A DNA stretch of 64,000 nucleotides, from positions 1 to 64,000 of the forward strand of contig NZ_JAIQWW010000008.1 in the NCBI RefSeq assembly GCF_020164455.1, written 5' to 3'. The translations under genes were made by a program, and so were the position numbers. Below the pieces are notes generated by a model. The model did no database searches, was not told the DNA's origin, and was given only the letters and a program-made list of their open reading frames with translations. This DNA comes from Phyllobacterium chamaecytisi (lineage in GTDB: Bacteria; Pseudomonadota; Alphaproteobacteria; Rhizobiales; Rhizobiaceae). Shown here in pieces: positions 8,697 through 17,695 of this stretch (the stretch's first letter is position 1; each line of letters starts with the position of its first letter).

Positions 8697-9688
8697 CAGA
8701 TTCCAACCTCCTTGGTCGGTTGGGCGGCATCGACGGCATGGCAGGCGACGGAGCGTCCGTCCGGCAGAGTTGAGAATGTGGGGGAGACGCTAACGCACTC
8801 CGGCCGCACGACGGGACAGCGAGGGTGGAACGCGCAGCCCGTCGGACGATCTGCGGGGTTGGGTGGTTCGCCTTTGAGGATGATGCGCTCGCGTGTGCGC
8901 CGGCCTGCAACAGGGACTGCCGAGACCAGTGCCTTCGTGTAGGGGTGGGTGGGGTTCGAAAGCAGAAGATTTGTCTCGCCATATTCGACGATGCGACCGA
9001 GATACATCACAGCAATACGCTGACTGACCTGGCGAACCACTTTCAAATCGTGACTGATAAAGAGAAGACTGAGACGCAGGTCCTTTTGGAGGTCCATGAG
9101 GAGGTTCACGACCTGGGCCTGGATCGATACGTCGAGAGCCGATACCGGCTCGTCGCAGACCAGCAACGCCGGTTGCATGATCAGCGCCCGGGCAAGAACA
9201 GCACGCTGACGCTGCCCACCTGACAGCTGATGCGGCAGGCTTGAGGCATAATTCGCATTCAGGCCGACCGCGTCAAGCATAGCCAGTGCTTTGTTGTTCC
9301 GCTCGGATGCGGAACCGATGTCATGAATATCGAGTGGCTCGCGGACCTGATCGAGGATGGACAGCCGGCGGTCCAGCACGGCGAGCGGATCCTGGTAGAT
9401 CATCTGCATGTGCGTGCGCATTCGGCGCCACGCCGATGTGTGGGCGGGCGGCAGTTCCGCCCCGCGGAACAGCACATGTCCGCTGTTCGGCAGTTCAAGG
9501 CCGAGCGCTATCCGTCCCGTGGTTGATTTGCCCGAACCGGATTCGCCGACGAGCGCCAGCGTCTGGCCCGGTTGCAGCGACAGTGATACTTCGTCGACCG
9601 CGTGGACAGGAACCTTTCTTCCAAAGAGACCCTGCCGCGTCGAATAGGTTCGGGAAATACCGTGCAGTTCAAGAATATTTTCAGTCAT
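8696..9688 (-). CDS. Opp/Dpp-type ABC ATPase, DppF-like (cassette 1)
   Basis: 330 residues with Walker A GESGSGKST, Q-loop MIYQDP, signature LSGGQRQRAVLARAL, Walker B LLVCDEPVSALD and a switch His in FISHDLKVV. The C-terminal oligopeptide-transporter extension (NPADRPTGCAFHPRCPVV) carries the Cys pattern common to DppD/DppF-type ATPases. The ATG overlaps the end of the first ATPase gene by four bases. It powers uptake as a heterodimer with the product of 9685-10758. The equivalents in cassettes 2 and 3 are at 41416-42297 and 59150-60133. Confidence 0.93.
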   Translation of the reverse strand: MTENILELHGISRTYSTRQGLFGRKVPVHAVDEVSLSLQPGQTLALVGESGSGKSTTGRIALGLELPNSGHVLFRGAELPPAHTSAWRRMRTHMQMIYQDPLAVLDRRLSILDQVREPLDIHDIGSASERNNKALAMLDAVGLNANYASSLPHQLSGGQRQRAVLARALIMQPALLVCDEPVSALDVSIQAQVVNLLMDLQKDLRLSLLFISHDLKVVRQVSQRIAVMYLGRIVEYGETNLLLSNPTHPYTKALVSAVPVAGRRTRERIILKGEPPNPADRPTGCAFHPRCPVVRPECVSVSPTFSTLPDGRSVACHAVDAAQPTKEVGI

Positions 9689-10758
9689 GCGAGCACGCTT
9701 TTGTGGACTTTCAGGGATTGCCGAGCCTCCGTGACCGCTCCGGCAATGCAGGCGGAGAAATGGCCGGCTTCGGTTTGCGTGAGTGGCGGGATGGTTTCTT
9801 TACAAACCGTCATACGTTGCGCACAACGGGGCGCAAACGGGCATCCCGGGGGCATGTTTGCCGGCTCCGGCACCTGTCCTTCGATGGGAATGAGCCGATG
9901 CAACGCGCCGTCGAAAGGCGGTAGTGCTGCAAGCAGACCTTGCGTATAGGGATGCTGCGGGTTTGCAAAGATCGAGTCTGACGGCGCCGCCTCGACGACG
10001 CGGCCGCCATACATGACCATGATGCGTTCGCAGGTCTCGGAAACGACGCCGAGATCGTGGCTAATGAGAACGAGGGCCATGCCCGTCTCCCGCCGGATAG
10101 TGGTCAGGAGGTCGAGTATCTGAGCCTGGATCGTAGCGTCGAGCGCGGTTGTCGGCTCGTCGGCAACCAGGACGTCCGGTTTTCCGGCGAGCGCCATGGC
10201 GATCATGACTCTCTGATTTTGCCCGCCAGACAGTTCATGGGGATAGGCGTCGAACCGACGTGCTGCATCCGGCAGGCCCACGAGGTCAAAAAGACGTTTC
10301 GTTTCTGCTCGAATATTCGCGCCGGACACCCCCTGATGTCGTGCGAGAACTTCGCCAACCTGTTTCCCAATCCGGATGACAGGATTGAGCGCGCTGGACG
10401 GATCCTGGAAGATCATTGCCACGCGCCCGCCTCTGATCCGGTCGAGCCGCGACGCGGCTACGCCAAGCATTTCTTGCCCGTCTAGCTGGACGCTGCCCGA
10501 CACGTTAGCTGTGCGGGGCAGCAGCCCGAGCGTGGCAAGCCAGGTAACGGACTTGCCGCTACCGGACTCGCCCACAATACCGAGCGACTCGCCCCGTGAC
10601 AGCGTGAGGTCGATCCCCCTAAGAACTCGAACACCGCTGAAATCGACGGTCAGGCCCTCGATCGTAAGCAACGCTCCCGACGATGAAGTCGCCGGGAAAG
10701 CGGATGCTGGTGCGGTACCGACGAGATCTGCCATCGCCGTCCCTCCTCGGGTGGTCAT
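9685..10758 (-). CDS. Opp/Dpp-type ABC ATPase, DppD-like (cassette 1)
   Basis: 357 residues; Walker A GESGSGKSV, Q-loop MIFQDPSSALNP, signature [17 protein letters not shown], Walker [13 protein letters not shown] and LISHDLGVV. The C-terminal zone PPGCPFAPRCAQRMTVC is the Cys-containing motif of oligopeptide ATPases. The start at 10758 overlaps the TGA of the solute-binding-protein gene by one base; an ATG 24 bases downstream (MADLVGTAP) is also possible because the first 25 residues are low in conservation. It is the second gene of cassette 1. Confidence 0.92.
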   Translation of the reverse strand: MTTRGGTAMADLVGTAPASAFPATSSSGALLTIEGLTVDFSGVRVLRGIDLTLSRGESLGIVGESGSGKSVTWLATLGLLPRTANVSGSVQLDGQEMLGVAASRLDRIRGGRVAMIFQDPSSALNPVIRIGKQVGEVLARHQGVSGANIRAETKRLFDLVGLPDAARRFDAYPHELSGGQNQRVMIAMALAGKPDVLVADEPTTALDATIQAQILDLLTTIRRETGMALVLISHDLGVVSETCERIMVMYGGRVVEAAPSDSIFANPQHPYTQGLLAALPPFDGALHRLIPIEGQVPEPANMPPGCPFAPRCAQRMTVCKETIPPLTQTEAGHFSACIAGAVTEARQSLKVHKSVLA

Positions 10759-12329
10759 CAGTTCTGTGTATAGGCCGCGTTGAAAGGACCGAAGTTCAGA
10801 TCAAGTGTCTGCCCCGGGACCCAGGCGATATCCTTGCGCTTGCCATAGAACTGACCGGAGCCGTGCAGGATCACGCAAGGCGGATCTTCCCGGTCGACGA
10901 TCTCGAGCATCCGGCGGATGATGGACCGGCGCGCCTGTGGATCAGCTGTTTCCTTGAGCTTTTTGCCAAGTCCAAAATATTCTTCGTTGCCCCAGATACC
11001 CTCTTTGACGTTCGCCCCGGATGATCCGAAGACGCGCCAAGCGTGGCCGAGCGGGTCCGGGAAGGTAGCGGTGTTTGAATCGTCGTAAATTGCGTTGATC
11101 GGCTTCTTTTCGATCTGGGCCCAATTCTCCATCATCTGGATTTCGACATTGATGCCGACCGCTCGCCACATTTCGACCATTATCTGCGCGCCGGCAACCT
11201 GGTTGGGATAATAGTTGTTGAGCAATCGGTAGGTGACGGTTTCGCCCTTGTAGCCGCTTTCGGCGAGGAGCTTGCGCGCCAACTCGGGGTCGTATGCGAG
11301 ACCAGGGAAGTCCTCGATATAGGCATCGCCGAAGCTGGGGAGTTGGTAACCGTTGGGAATGAGCAGCCTGTCCTGCCAGAGTGCCTGGACGATAGCCTTG
11401 CGATCGAGGGCGAGGCTGAGGGCGCGGCGGACGCCTACCTTGCCGAGGATCGGACCGGTCGTATCGATACTTAGTGCGCGGATATTCTGAACGGGGCCGC
11501 CGGAAACTTCGAGTTTGGGGTGCTTCTCGATTTCCGAGAACATGTCGGGAGAGAGATCCGTGATGAAGTCCACTTCGCGTGCGATGAGCGCGTTCACCCG
11601 TGAAGCCAGTTCCGGGATGATCCTGAAATGAATCCCTTCCAAGGGCGGCAGCCCACCCCAGTAGCCATCGTGCGCAGCCAGAACGACTTCGACATCAAGA
11701 GATTGGCTGACGATCCGATACGGGCCCGTTCCGATCGGCGCAGCCGTCCAGGCGTCCCAGGAACCTGCCGCTACGAAAGCACGTTTGCTGACGATCTCGG
11801 CGCCCCACGACGCCAGCCGCTTCTCAAGCAATGCATCGTCGCCCTTGGCATGAACGATGACGGTGTGGCTGTCGACGATGTCGACCTTGTCGATCGTGTC
11901 CAGAGTCTCCATGGCGGTGGCCTTCCCTGCCATGTCGGGGCCAAGCAGGTGCTCGGGGCTAAAGCTGAAAGCGACATCCTCGGCGGTAAACGGACCGCCG
12001 TCGTGGAACGTTACACCCTTGCGCAGGAAAAGACGAACTGACTTGCCGTTCACCCGTTCCCAATGTTCTGCCAGGGCTGGGCGCAACGCCATGTCGGGTG
12101 TTTGGTCGAAAGCGATCAGAGTGTCGAACATTTGCGGTGCGATGCGTCTTGTCGCGGTATGAGCATATAGAACGGGCTCGACGGCGGGCGGGAAACCGGA
12201 CATGCCCACCTTGAGCGTACGCCGATTGTTTCCCTGCGCAGCGGCGAAACGCAATCCGGTCACGGATATCAAACCCCCTGCCGCAGCGGCGGCCAGTATA
12301 TTGCGCCTTGTAAATGTTAGATCACGCAT
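10758..12329 (-). CDS. Periplasmic solute-binding protein, SBP family 5 (cassette 1)
   Basis: About 523 residues from the ATG at 12329 (MRDLTFTRRNILAAAAAG), a twin-arginine-type signal followed by a hydrophobic stretch and an AAAQ cleavage region. The mature part has FHDGGPFTAEDVAFSF, IGTGPYRIVS and VRRALSLALDRKAIVQALW, typical of family 5 peptide, nickel or opine binding proteins. An in-frame ATG at 12344 is an alternative; 12329 places the twin Arg as in the cassette 3 paralogue. The protein is clearly related to the cassette 3 receptor (55703) and more distantly to that of cassette 2 (38782). The ligand is unknown; a phospho- or phosphono-compound is inferred from the linked phosphodiesterase. 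Confidence 0.9.
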   Translation of the reverse strand: MRDLTFTRRNILAAAAAGGLISVTGLRFAAAQGNNRRTLKVGMSGFPPAVEPVLYAHTATRRIAPQMFDTLIAFDQTPDMALRPALAEHWERVNGKSVRLFLRKGVTFHDGGPFTAEDVAFSFSPEHLLGPDMAGKATAMETLDTIDKVDIVDSHTVIVHAKGDDALLEKRLASWGAEIVSKRAFVAAGSWDAWTAAPIGTGPYRIVSQSLDVEVVLAAHDGYWGGLPPLEGIHFRIIPELASRVNALIAREVDFITDLSPDMFSEIEKHPKLEVSGGPVQNIRALSIDTTGPILGKVGVRRALSLALDRKAIVQALWQDRLLIPNGYQLPSFGDAYIEDFPGLAYDPELARKLLAESGYKGETVTYRLLNNYYPNQVAGAQIMVEMWRAVGINVEIQMMENWAQIEKKPINAIYDDSNTATFPDPLGHAWRVFGSSGANVKEGIWGNEEYFGLGKKLKETADPQARRSIIRRMLEIVDREDPPCVILHGSGQFYGKRKDIAWVPGQTLDLNFGPFNAAYTQN

Positions 12330-12441
12330 ATTGTCTATTCCCATCTGAGTTTTTGCCGCACAAAGCTTGGCATGTTGAGGACGCTCTGGGCACTTCAATG
12401 AGGTGCGCCGGTGTTCGGTCGGGACCATCCGCCGCTTTTGT

Positions 12442-12775
12442 TACGGAGCGATGACAATCATCGAATAATGCGATAGCAAAGGTGCGTATCTGGATGGTTC
12501 GAATCATGTTGAGGAGAAACAGGCTTGGCCTACGAAAAGGATCTTTCACTCAATGCGGTGCGGGCGTTTGTACAGGTCGCACGAGACAACAGCGTCACGC
12601 GGGCATCGAAGACCCTCGGCATTACCCAGAGCTCGGTCAGCCGCCATCTTGCAGTGCTGGAGGAGTATTTCGGGGCGAAGCTGATCGAGCGGCGCGGCCG
12701 TCAGAGCCGGTTGACGGACTTCGGACGCCTGTTCGCCGATGCCGTCGCCGAGCCGCTCGATACGATCCTCTTCAC
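12442..12775 (+). pseudogene. 5' fragment of a LysR regulator gene (copy of 31668-32000)
   Basis: The promoter region and the first 84 or so codons (TTG start at 12525, MAYEKDLSLNAVRAF) match the LysR gene at 31750 closely, including a shared upstream block that begins at 12450 and 31676. The HTH (TRASKTLGITQSSVSRHLAV) is complete but the effector-binding domain is gone, because the sequence jumps at about 12776 into a phosphonopyruvate hydrolase fragment. The fragment is divergent from ABC cassette 1, just as the LysR gene at 37604 is divergent from cassette 2. A truncated DNA-binding product could still be made, fused to downstream sequence. Confidence 0.88.
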
Positions 12776-12776
12776 A

Positions 12777-13386
12777 AGCCTGATCACGATGACCCAGCAT
12801 CTCGACATGCTAAGGGCGATCGCCGGTCAGTCCTCTCTGCCGATCGTCGCCGATATCGATACGGGTTATGGCAACGCCTTGAATGTGATTCATGCCATCC
12901 GCGAATACGAAAGGGCAGGGACAGCTGCCGTCGTGATCGAGGACAAGACCTTTCCGAAGGTCACCAGCCTTGCCGCCGATGGTCGTCAGGAATTACTTCG
13001 CATCGAGGAGTTCCAGGGCAAAATCGAAGCCGCGACTTCCACCCGCAGCGATCCTGACTTTCTGGTCATCGCGCGCACGGAAGCCCTGATCGCAGGGCTG
13101 GGACAACAAGAAGCTCTGAAGCGTGGCATGGCCTATGCCGAGGCCGGTGCGGACATGATCCTGATTCACTCCAAGCAAAAGGATCCGACCGAAATCGAGA
13201 GCTTCTCGCGCGCTTGGAACGGGCCCGTTCCGCTGGTCATCGTTCCCAACGCTTATCCGGAACTCGACGCCACGCGCATCCGCGCGCTCGGCAACATCAA
13301 GATGGCCATCTACGGCAATTACGGTATCCGCGCCGCGACCACAGCGATGCAGGATGCGTTCCGGCGGATCATCGCCGATGGCGGCG
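12777..13386 (+). pseudogene. Internal fragment of a phosphonopyruvate hydrolase gene (copy of 34163-34772)
   Basis: These 610 bases correspond base for base in length to 34163-34772, the middle and C-terminal part of the intact hydrolase. They encode LPIVADIDTGYGNALNVIHA, EDKTFPKVTSL and [17 protein letters not shown]. The first 55 residues and the last 33 or so are missing. The frame happens to stay open from the upstream LysR fragment and onward into the antisense of the mutase gene, giving a 443-codon chimera (12525-13856) that I regard as fortuitous. About 2.2 kb lying between the two sources in the intact module is absent here. Confidence 0.88.
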
Positions 13387-13814
13387 CCTTCGAACAGGAT
13401 CTTCATGTCCTCGACGCTGTCGATCGCAACACCCGCCTTGCCGACGTCGCCGACGACGCGCGGATGATCGCTGTCGTAGCCGCGATGGGTGGCGAGGTCG
13501 AAGGCGACGGAAACGCCCTGCTGGCCCGCGGCAAGCGCCTTGCGGTAGAAGGCGTTGGAAGCCTCCGCGGTCGAGAAGCCGGCATATTGGCGGATCGTCC
13601 AGGGGCGACCGGCATACATGGTGGCGCGCGGCCCACGCACGAAGGGCTCGAAACCGGGCAGGGAGCCCAGATGCCCTGCACTGGCAAGATCATCGGCCGT
13701 GTAGAGCGGCTTCACCGCAATGCCCTCCGGCGTATTCCAGGTGAGCTTTTCCGGGGAGTCCTTGAGTTCCCTTTTGGCGAGAACCTGCCAGTCCTTGATG
13801 GTCTTGTCGGGCAT
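13386..13814 (-). pseudogene. Methylmalonyl-CoA mutase large subunit, first ~143 codons only
   Basis: The frame starts [20 protein letters not shown] at 13814, overlapping the pccA stop by one base, and reads [36 protein letters not shown] and SVEDMKILF. These are hallmarks of the N-terminal substrate-binding barrel of adenosylcobalamin-dependent methylmalonyl-CoA mutase, which turns methylmalonyl-CoA into succinyl-CoA. A full protein has about 700 residues and a C-terminal cobalamin domain. Here homology ends at about 13386, where the strand becomes antisense to the hydrolase fragment. The product would be inactive, so the operon lost its last step unless another copy exists elsewhere. Confidence 0.9.
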
Positions 13815-15817
13815 TACTCGAACTCCATGATCACTTCGTCGACGGCAAGCGAGTGACCTATCTGTGCCTTGACAGACTTGACGATGGATCTCTTCTCGGC
13901 CTTGAGGAGGTTTTCCATTTTCATTGCCTCGACTGTCGCAAGCGGTTGTCCCGCTTCGACCTGTTCGCCCTCAATGACCAGGATCTGGGTGATTACACCC
14001 GGCATGGGGCACAGAAGCTGCTTTGAGGTGTCACGCACCTTTTTCGCAGGCATGAAATGAGAAAGTTCGAAGATGCGCGGCGCCATTACCTTCAGGATCT
14101 GGTCGATGCCCTTCCAACGCAAGCGCCAGCCGGACTCAGCCTTGGCGATCTTGATCCCCAAGGTATGGCCGTTGACTGTGAAACGGCCATGCGGTGCCCC
14201 TGGTGTCCAATCTGATGCGACAATATGTGAAACACTTTCCTCAAAGCGAATGCCGATGCTGTCCGCCTCACACATCGCGGTGATTGGCCAATCGTGTTTG
14301 CCCGCCACAACCACGTAGTCGGTGCCAAGCTTACGTGTGTGATTGGCGAGCGTACCGGATATTTTGGTCTTGCGGCTATCGTCGGCGAGTTGCGCAAACG
14401 TGGCCACAGACGCAAGCAGCCGTGACTGATCGTTATCGGGTTCGACCCCATGAAAACCAAGGGGCCATTCCTCGGCTATGAAAGCGGTCGTGATGTTGCC
14501 TGTCAGAAATCGTGGGTGCGCCATGACCGCCGACAGGAACGGCAAATTGTGTCCGATACCGTCGACCTCGAAGTCGTCGAGAGCGTCTTCCATCGCCGCG
14601 ATCGCTTCACCGCGCGTCGGCGCCCACGTGCAGAGCTTGGCAATCATCGGGTCGTAATACATCGAGATCTCGCCGCCTTCCTCGACGCCGGTGTCGTTGC
14701 GGGTGATGGTGCCGTCAGGCTGGTGGCCCTCCTGCGGTGGACTGTAGCGCGTGAGCCGGCCGATGGATGGCAGGAAGCTGCGATAGGGATCTTCGGCGTA
14801 AAGCCGGCTTTCGATCGCCCAGCCATCGAGTTTAACATCGTCCTGGCTCAGCGCGAGTCTCTCACCGTTCGCGACACGGATCATCTGCTCGACCAGATCG
14901 ATGCCGGTGATGAGTTCAGTGACCGGATGCTCGACCTGCAGGCGCGTATTCATCTCAAGGAAATAAAAATTGCGGTTGCCATCGACAATGAACTCGACCG
15001 TGCCGGCGGAATAGTAGCCAACGGCCTTGGCAAGATGCACCGCCTGTTCGCCCATGGCGCGCCGCGTCGCCTCGTCCAGAAAGGAGGAGGGGGCCTCTTC
15101 CACGACCTTCTGGTTCCGGCGCTGTATCGAGCATTCGCGCTCGCCGAGATAGACAACGTTGCCGAACTTGTCGCCAAGGACCTGGATTTCGATATGACGC
15201 GGCTGGTCGACAAATTTCTCAATGAAGATGCGGTCGTCGCCAAAGGAATTCATCGCCTCGTTCCTCGAAGACTGGAAACCCTCGCGCGCTTCCGCCTCGC
15301 TCCAGGCAATCCGCATGCCCTTGCCCCCACCGCCGGCGGACGCCTTGATCATTACGGGGTAACCGATATCGCCCGAAATTCTTACTGCCTGGTCAGCGTC
15401 AGCGATCAGGCCCATATAGCCGGGCACAGTAGAGACACCGGCTTCGGCGGCGATCTTCTTCGAGGTGATCTTGTCGCCCATTGCCTCGATCGCGCCGACG
15501 GGTGGGCCGATGAAGGTGACGCCCTCCCTCTCCAACCGCTCGGCAAAGCCGCGGTTCTCCGAGAGAAAACCATAGCCGGGATGGACGGCATCCGCGCCCG
15601 TTTGCCGAAGCGCATCCAGGATCCTGTCGATCACCAGATAAGACTGTGCCGATGGCGCCGGGCCGATGTGCACTGCCTCATCGGCCATTCTGACATGCAT
15701 GGCGTCACGGTCGGCTTCGGAATAAACGGCAACAGTGGCGATGCCCATTTTCCGGGCGGTGTGGATAACGCGGCAGGCGATCTCGCCTCGGTTAGCAATA
15801 AGGATTTTGGTGATCAT
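13814..15817 (-). CDS. pccA: Propionyl-CoA carboxylase alpha subunit (biotin carboxylase and biotin carrier)
   Basis: 667 residues: biotin carboxylase N-terminal domain ([20 protein letters not shown]), ATP-grasp ([15 protein letters not shown]), and a C-terminal carrier domain with the biotinylation motif EAMKMENLL, in which Lys is about residue 633. It carboxylates biotin with ATP and bicarbonate and, with PccB, converts propionyl-CoA to methylmalonyl-CoA. It starts 6 bases after a small ORF that itself overlaps pccB, and its stop overlaps the mutase start, so pccB-orf-pccA-mcm is one operon. A 3-methylcrotonyl-CoA carboxylase is less likely given the mutase and the PccR regulator. Confidence 0.93.
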   Translation of the reverse strand: MITKILIANRGEIACRVIHTARKMGIATVAVYSEADRDAMHVRMADEAVHIGPAPSAQSYLVIDRILDALRQTGADAVHPGYGFLSENRGFAERLEREGVTFIGPPVGAIEAMGDKITSKKIAAEAGVSTVPGYMGLIADADQAVRISGDIGYPVMIKASAGGGGKGMRIAWSEAEAREGFQSSRNEAMNSFGDDRIFIEKFVDQPRHIEIQVLGDKFGNVVYLGERECSIQRRNQKVVEEAPSSFLDEATRRAMGEQAVHLAKAVGYYSAGTVEFIVDGNRNFYFLEMNTRLQVEHPVTELITGIDLVEQMIRVANGERLALSQDDVKLDGWAIESRLYAEDPYRSFLPSIGRLTRYSPPQEGHQPDGTITRNDTGVEEGGEISMYYDPMIAKLCTWAPTRGEAIAAMEDALDDFEVDGIGHNLPFLSAVMAHPRFLTGNITTAFIAEEWPLGFHGVEPDNDQSRLLASVATFAQLADDSRKTKISGTLANHTRKLGTDYVVVAGKHDWPITAMCEADSIGIRFEESVSHIVASDWTPGAPHGRFTVNGHTLGIKIAKAESGWRLRWKGIDQILKVMAPRIFELSHFMPAKKVRDTSKQLLCPMPGVITQILVIEGEQVEAGQPLATVEAMKMENLLKAEKRSIVKSVKAQIGHSLAVDEVIMEFE

Positions 15818-15823
15818 ATTTGC

Positions 15824-16048
15824 CTAATCTTCAATGATGTATGTCTTTGAAGCCTCAAGATGCTTCCATTCTAGACGAGCGCGGTCGAGGCTGAGGGGTA
15901 CATCGATCACACAAAGACACCAGTCGAAGTCGTCCTTCCGCTCTCGCCAAACCAGGTTTGCTGGGGAAGAAATAAGCGAGCTGAGGACCCCAGGCGTCTC
16001 ATAAGTACGGCCCCGATAGATCCCTGTGCTGCACATTGGAACCGTCAC
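15824..16048 (-). CDS. Small hypothetical protein between pccB and pccA
   Basis: A 74-residue frame begins with GTG overlapping the pccB TGA (GTGA) and ends 6 bases before pccA. The product starts [14 protein letters not shown] and contains [19 protein letters not shown]; an ATG at residue 5 is an alternative start. I recognise no family. There is no signal peptide or membrane segment. The coupling at both ends argues that it is translated. Its function is unknown; a role in assembly or regulation of the carboxylase is only a guess from position. Confidence 0.55.
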   Translation of the reverse strand: MTVPMCSTGIYRGRTYETPGVLSSLISSPANLVWRERKDDFDWCLCVIDVPLSLDRARLEWKHLEASKTYIIED

Positions 16049-17577
16049 AGCGGCATTGTGTCATGCTTTCGCCAATGGCTTTCCTGCTTTTTGGAGCGGA
16101 GCATGGCGAAGGCGCGGGCGATGCGTTTGCGCGAGGAATGCGGCATGATCACCTCGTCGATGAATCCGCGCTCGGCCGCGACGAAGGGGTTGGCGAAGCG
16201 TGCTTCATACGCCCGCGTGCGTTCAGCAATTTTTTCAGGGTGCTTGAGCTCGGAACGATAGAGGATTTCGGTGGCGCCCCTGGCGCCCATCACGGCGATT
16301 TCGGCAGTCGGCCAGGCATAGTTGACATCGGCGCCGATATGCTTGGAGGCCATGACGTCATAGGCACCCCCATAAGCCTTTCTCGTAATCAGCGTCACCA
16401 TCGGCACGGTTGCCTGTGAATAGGCGAAAAGCAGCTTGGCCCCATGCTTGATGATGCCGTTATATTCCTGCGCCGTGCCGGGAAGAAAGCCGGGAACGTC
16501 GACGAGCGTCAGGATAGGAATATTGAAGGCATCGCAAAAGCGGACAAATTTGGCGGCTTTTCGTGATGAATCGATGTCGAGGCAACCGGCAAGCACGATC
16601 GGCTGATTGGCAACAACGCCCACCGTCTGGCCCTCGATGCGGATAAAGCCGGTCAGTATATTGCGCGCGAAGGCTTCCGAGATCTCGTAGAAATCGCCCT
16701 CGTCGGCAATGGCGAGGATGAGTTCACGCATGTCATAGGGCTTGTTGGCGCTATCGGGAATTAGCGTATCGAGCCGCTGTTCCAGCCGTGCGGGGTCGTC
16801 AAAAAAGGGCCGGACGGGCGGCTGCTCGCGATTATTGAGCGGCAGGAAGTCAAACAGGTCGCGGATTTTCAAAAGCGCCTCGATATCATTGTCGAAGGCA
16901 CCGTCGGCGACAGAGGATTTGGTCGTGTGCGTCCGGGCGCCGCCGAGATCCTCAGCTGAGACGATCTCGTTGGTGACGGTCTTCACAACATCCGGGCCAG
17001 TGACGAACATGTAGGAGCTATCGCGGACCATGAAGATGAAGTCGGTCATGGCGGGCGAATAGACAGCGCCACCCGCGCAGGGCCCCATGATGACCGAGAT
17101 CTGAGGAATCACGCCGGAGACCTCGGCATTGCGGCGGAACACCTCTGCGTAACCAGCGAGCGAGGCGACACCTTCCTGGATGCGTGCCCCGCCGGAATCG
17201 TTCAGACCGATTACTGGCGCTCCATTGCGGGTGGCCATATCCATGATCTTGCAGATCTTCTGGGCATGCGTTTCCGACAGGGAGCCGCCGAGCACCGTGA
17301 AATCCTGGCTGAAGACGTAAGTCAGACGCCCGTTGATCGTGCCCCAGCCGGTCACCACGCCATCGCCCGGCACCCTGTTCTCGGCCATGCCGAAATCGGT
17401 GGCGCGATGGGTGACATACATGTCGTACTCTTCGAATGAGCCCTCGTCGAGTAGCACGTCGAGCCGCTCACGTGCCGTGAGCTTGCCTTTCGCATGTTGG
17501 TTAGCAATGCGAGCTTCACCGCCGCCCAGGTGGGCTGCATTTCGGCGCAATTCAAGTTGATCGAGTACTTCCCGCAT
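16045..17577 (-). CDS. pccB: Propionyl-CoA carboxylase beta subunit (carboxyltransferase)
   Basis: 510 residues from the ATG at 17577, which has AGAAAGG upstream; this matches the usual 510-residue PccB. It shows the two crotonase-fold halves of acyl-CoA carboxyltransferases: [17 protein letters not shown] and [14 protein letters not shown] in the first, [14 protein letters not shown] and [11 protein letters not shown] in the second. It transfers the carboxyl from biotin-PccA to propionyl-CoA. It is the first gene of the operon and is divergent from pccR; PccR-type TTGCAAA sites lie between them. This step uses the propionyl-CoA that the nearby microcompartment is predicted to make. Confidence 0.94.
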   Translation of the reverse strand: MREVLDQLELRRNAAHLGGGEARIANQHAKGKLTARERLDVLLDEGSFEEYDMYVTHRATDFGMAENRVPGDGVVTGWGTINGRLTYVFSQDFTVLGGSLSETHAQKICKIMDMATRNGAPVIGLNDSGGARIQEGVASLAGYAEVFRRNAEVSGVIPQISVIMGPCAGGAVYSPAMTDFIFMVRDSSYMFVTGPDVVKTVTNEIVSAEDLGGARTHTTKSSVADGAFDNDIEALLKIRDLFDFLPLNNREQPPVRPFFDDPARLEQRLDTLIPDSANKPYDMRELILAIADEGDFYEISEAFARNILTGFIRIEGQTVGVVANQPIVLAGCLDIDSSRKAAKFVRFCDAFNIPILTLVDVPGFLPGTAQEYNGIIKHGAKLLFAYSQATVPMVTLITRKAYGGAYDVMASKHIGADVNYAWPTAEIAVMGARGATEILYRSELKHPEKIAERTRAYEARFANPFVAAERGFIDEVIMPHSSRKRIARAFAMLRSKKQESHWRKHDTMPL

Positions 17578-17623
17578 TGTTTTCGGACCTTTCTTGTTTG
17601 TCTCCCATACCATTCGAGATGCG

Positions 17624-17687
17624 TTGCAAAACATCGATAGATGTGTGCATGTGAAAGTTTCCAAATTGAAGTTTGAGTTTTGCAAAA
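17624..17687. promoter_or_regulatory. Candidate PccR operators in the pccB/pccR intergenic region
   Basis: TTTTGCAAAA, a perfect 10-base palindrome, occupies 17678-17687, just before the pccR start at 17696. A second site, TTGCAAAA, is at 17624-17631, closer to pccB. PccR of Rhodobacter sphaeroides and related short-chain acyl-CoA regulators bind TTTGCAAA-type inverted repeats, so these are probable binding sites for the adjacent regulator. The sites are seen; their use is inferred from the family. Confidence 0.6.
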
Positions 17688-17695
17688 TTGCACAT

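Noticed and set aside
12525-13856. A single LysR/isocitrate-lyase-type fusion protein
   Set aside because: The frame is a by-product of two recombination junctions: both parts are near-copies of other genes in the window and the last third is antisense to mcm and pccA.
14450-15850. 466-codon plus-strand frame
   Set aside because: It is the shadow of pccA on the opposite strand, open because of high GC content.
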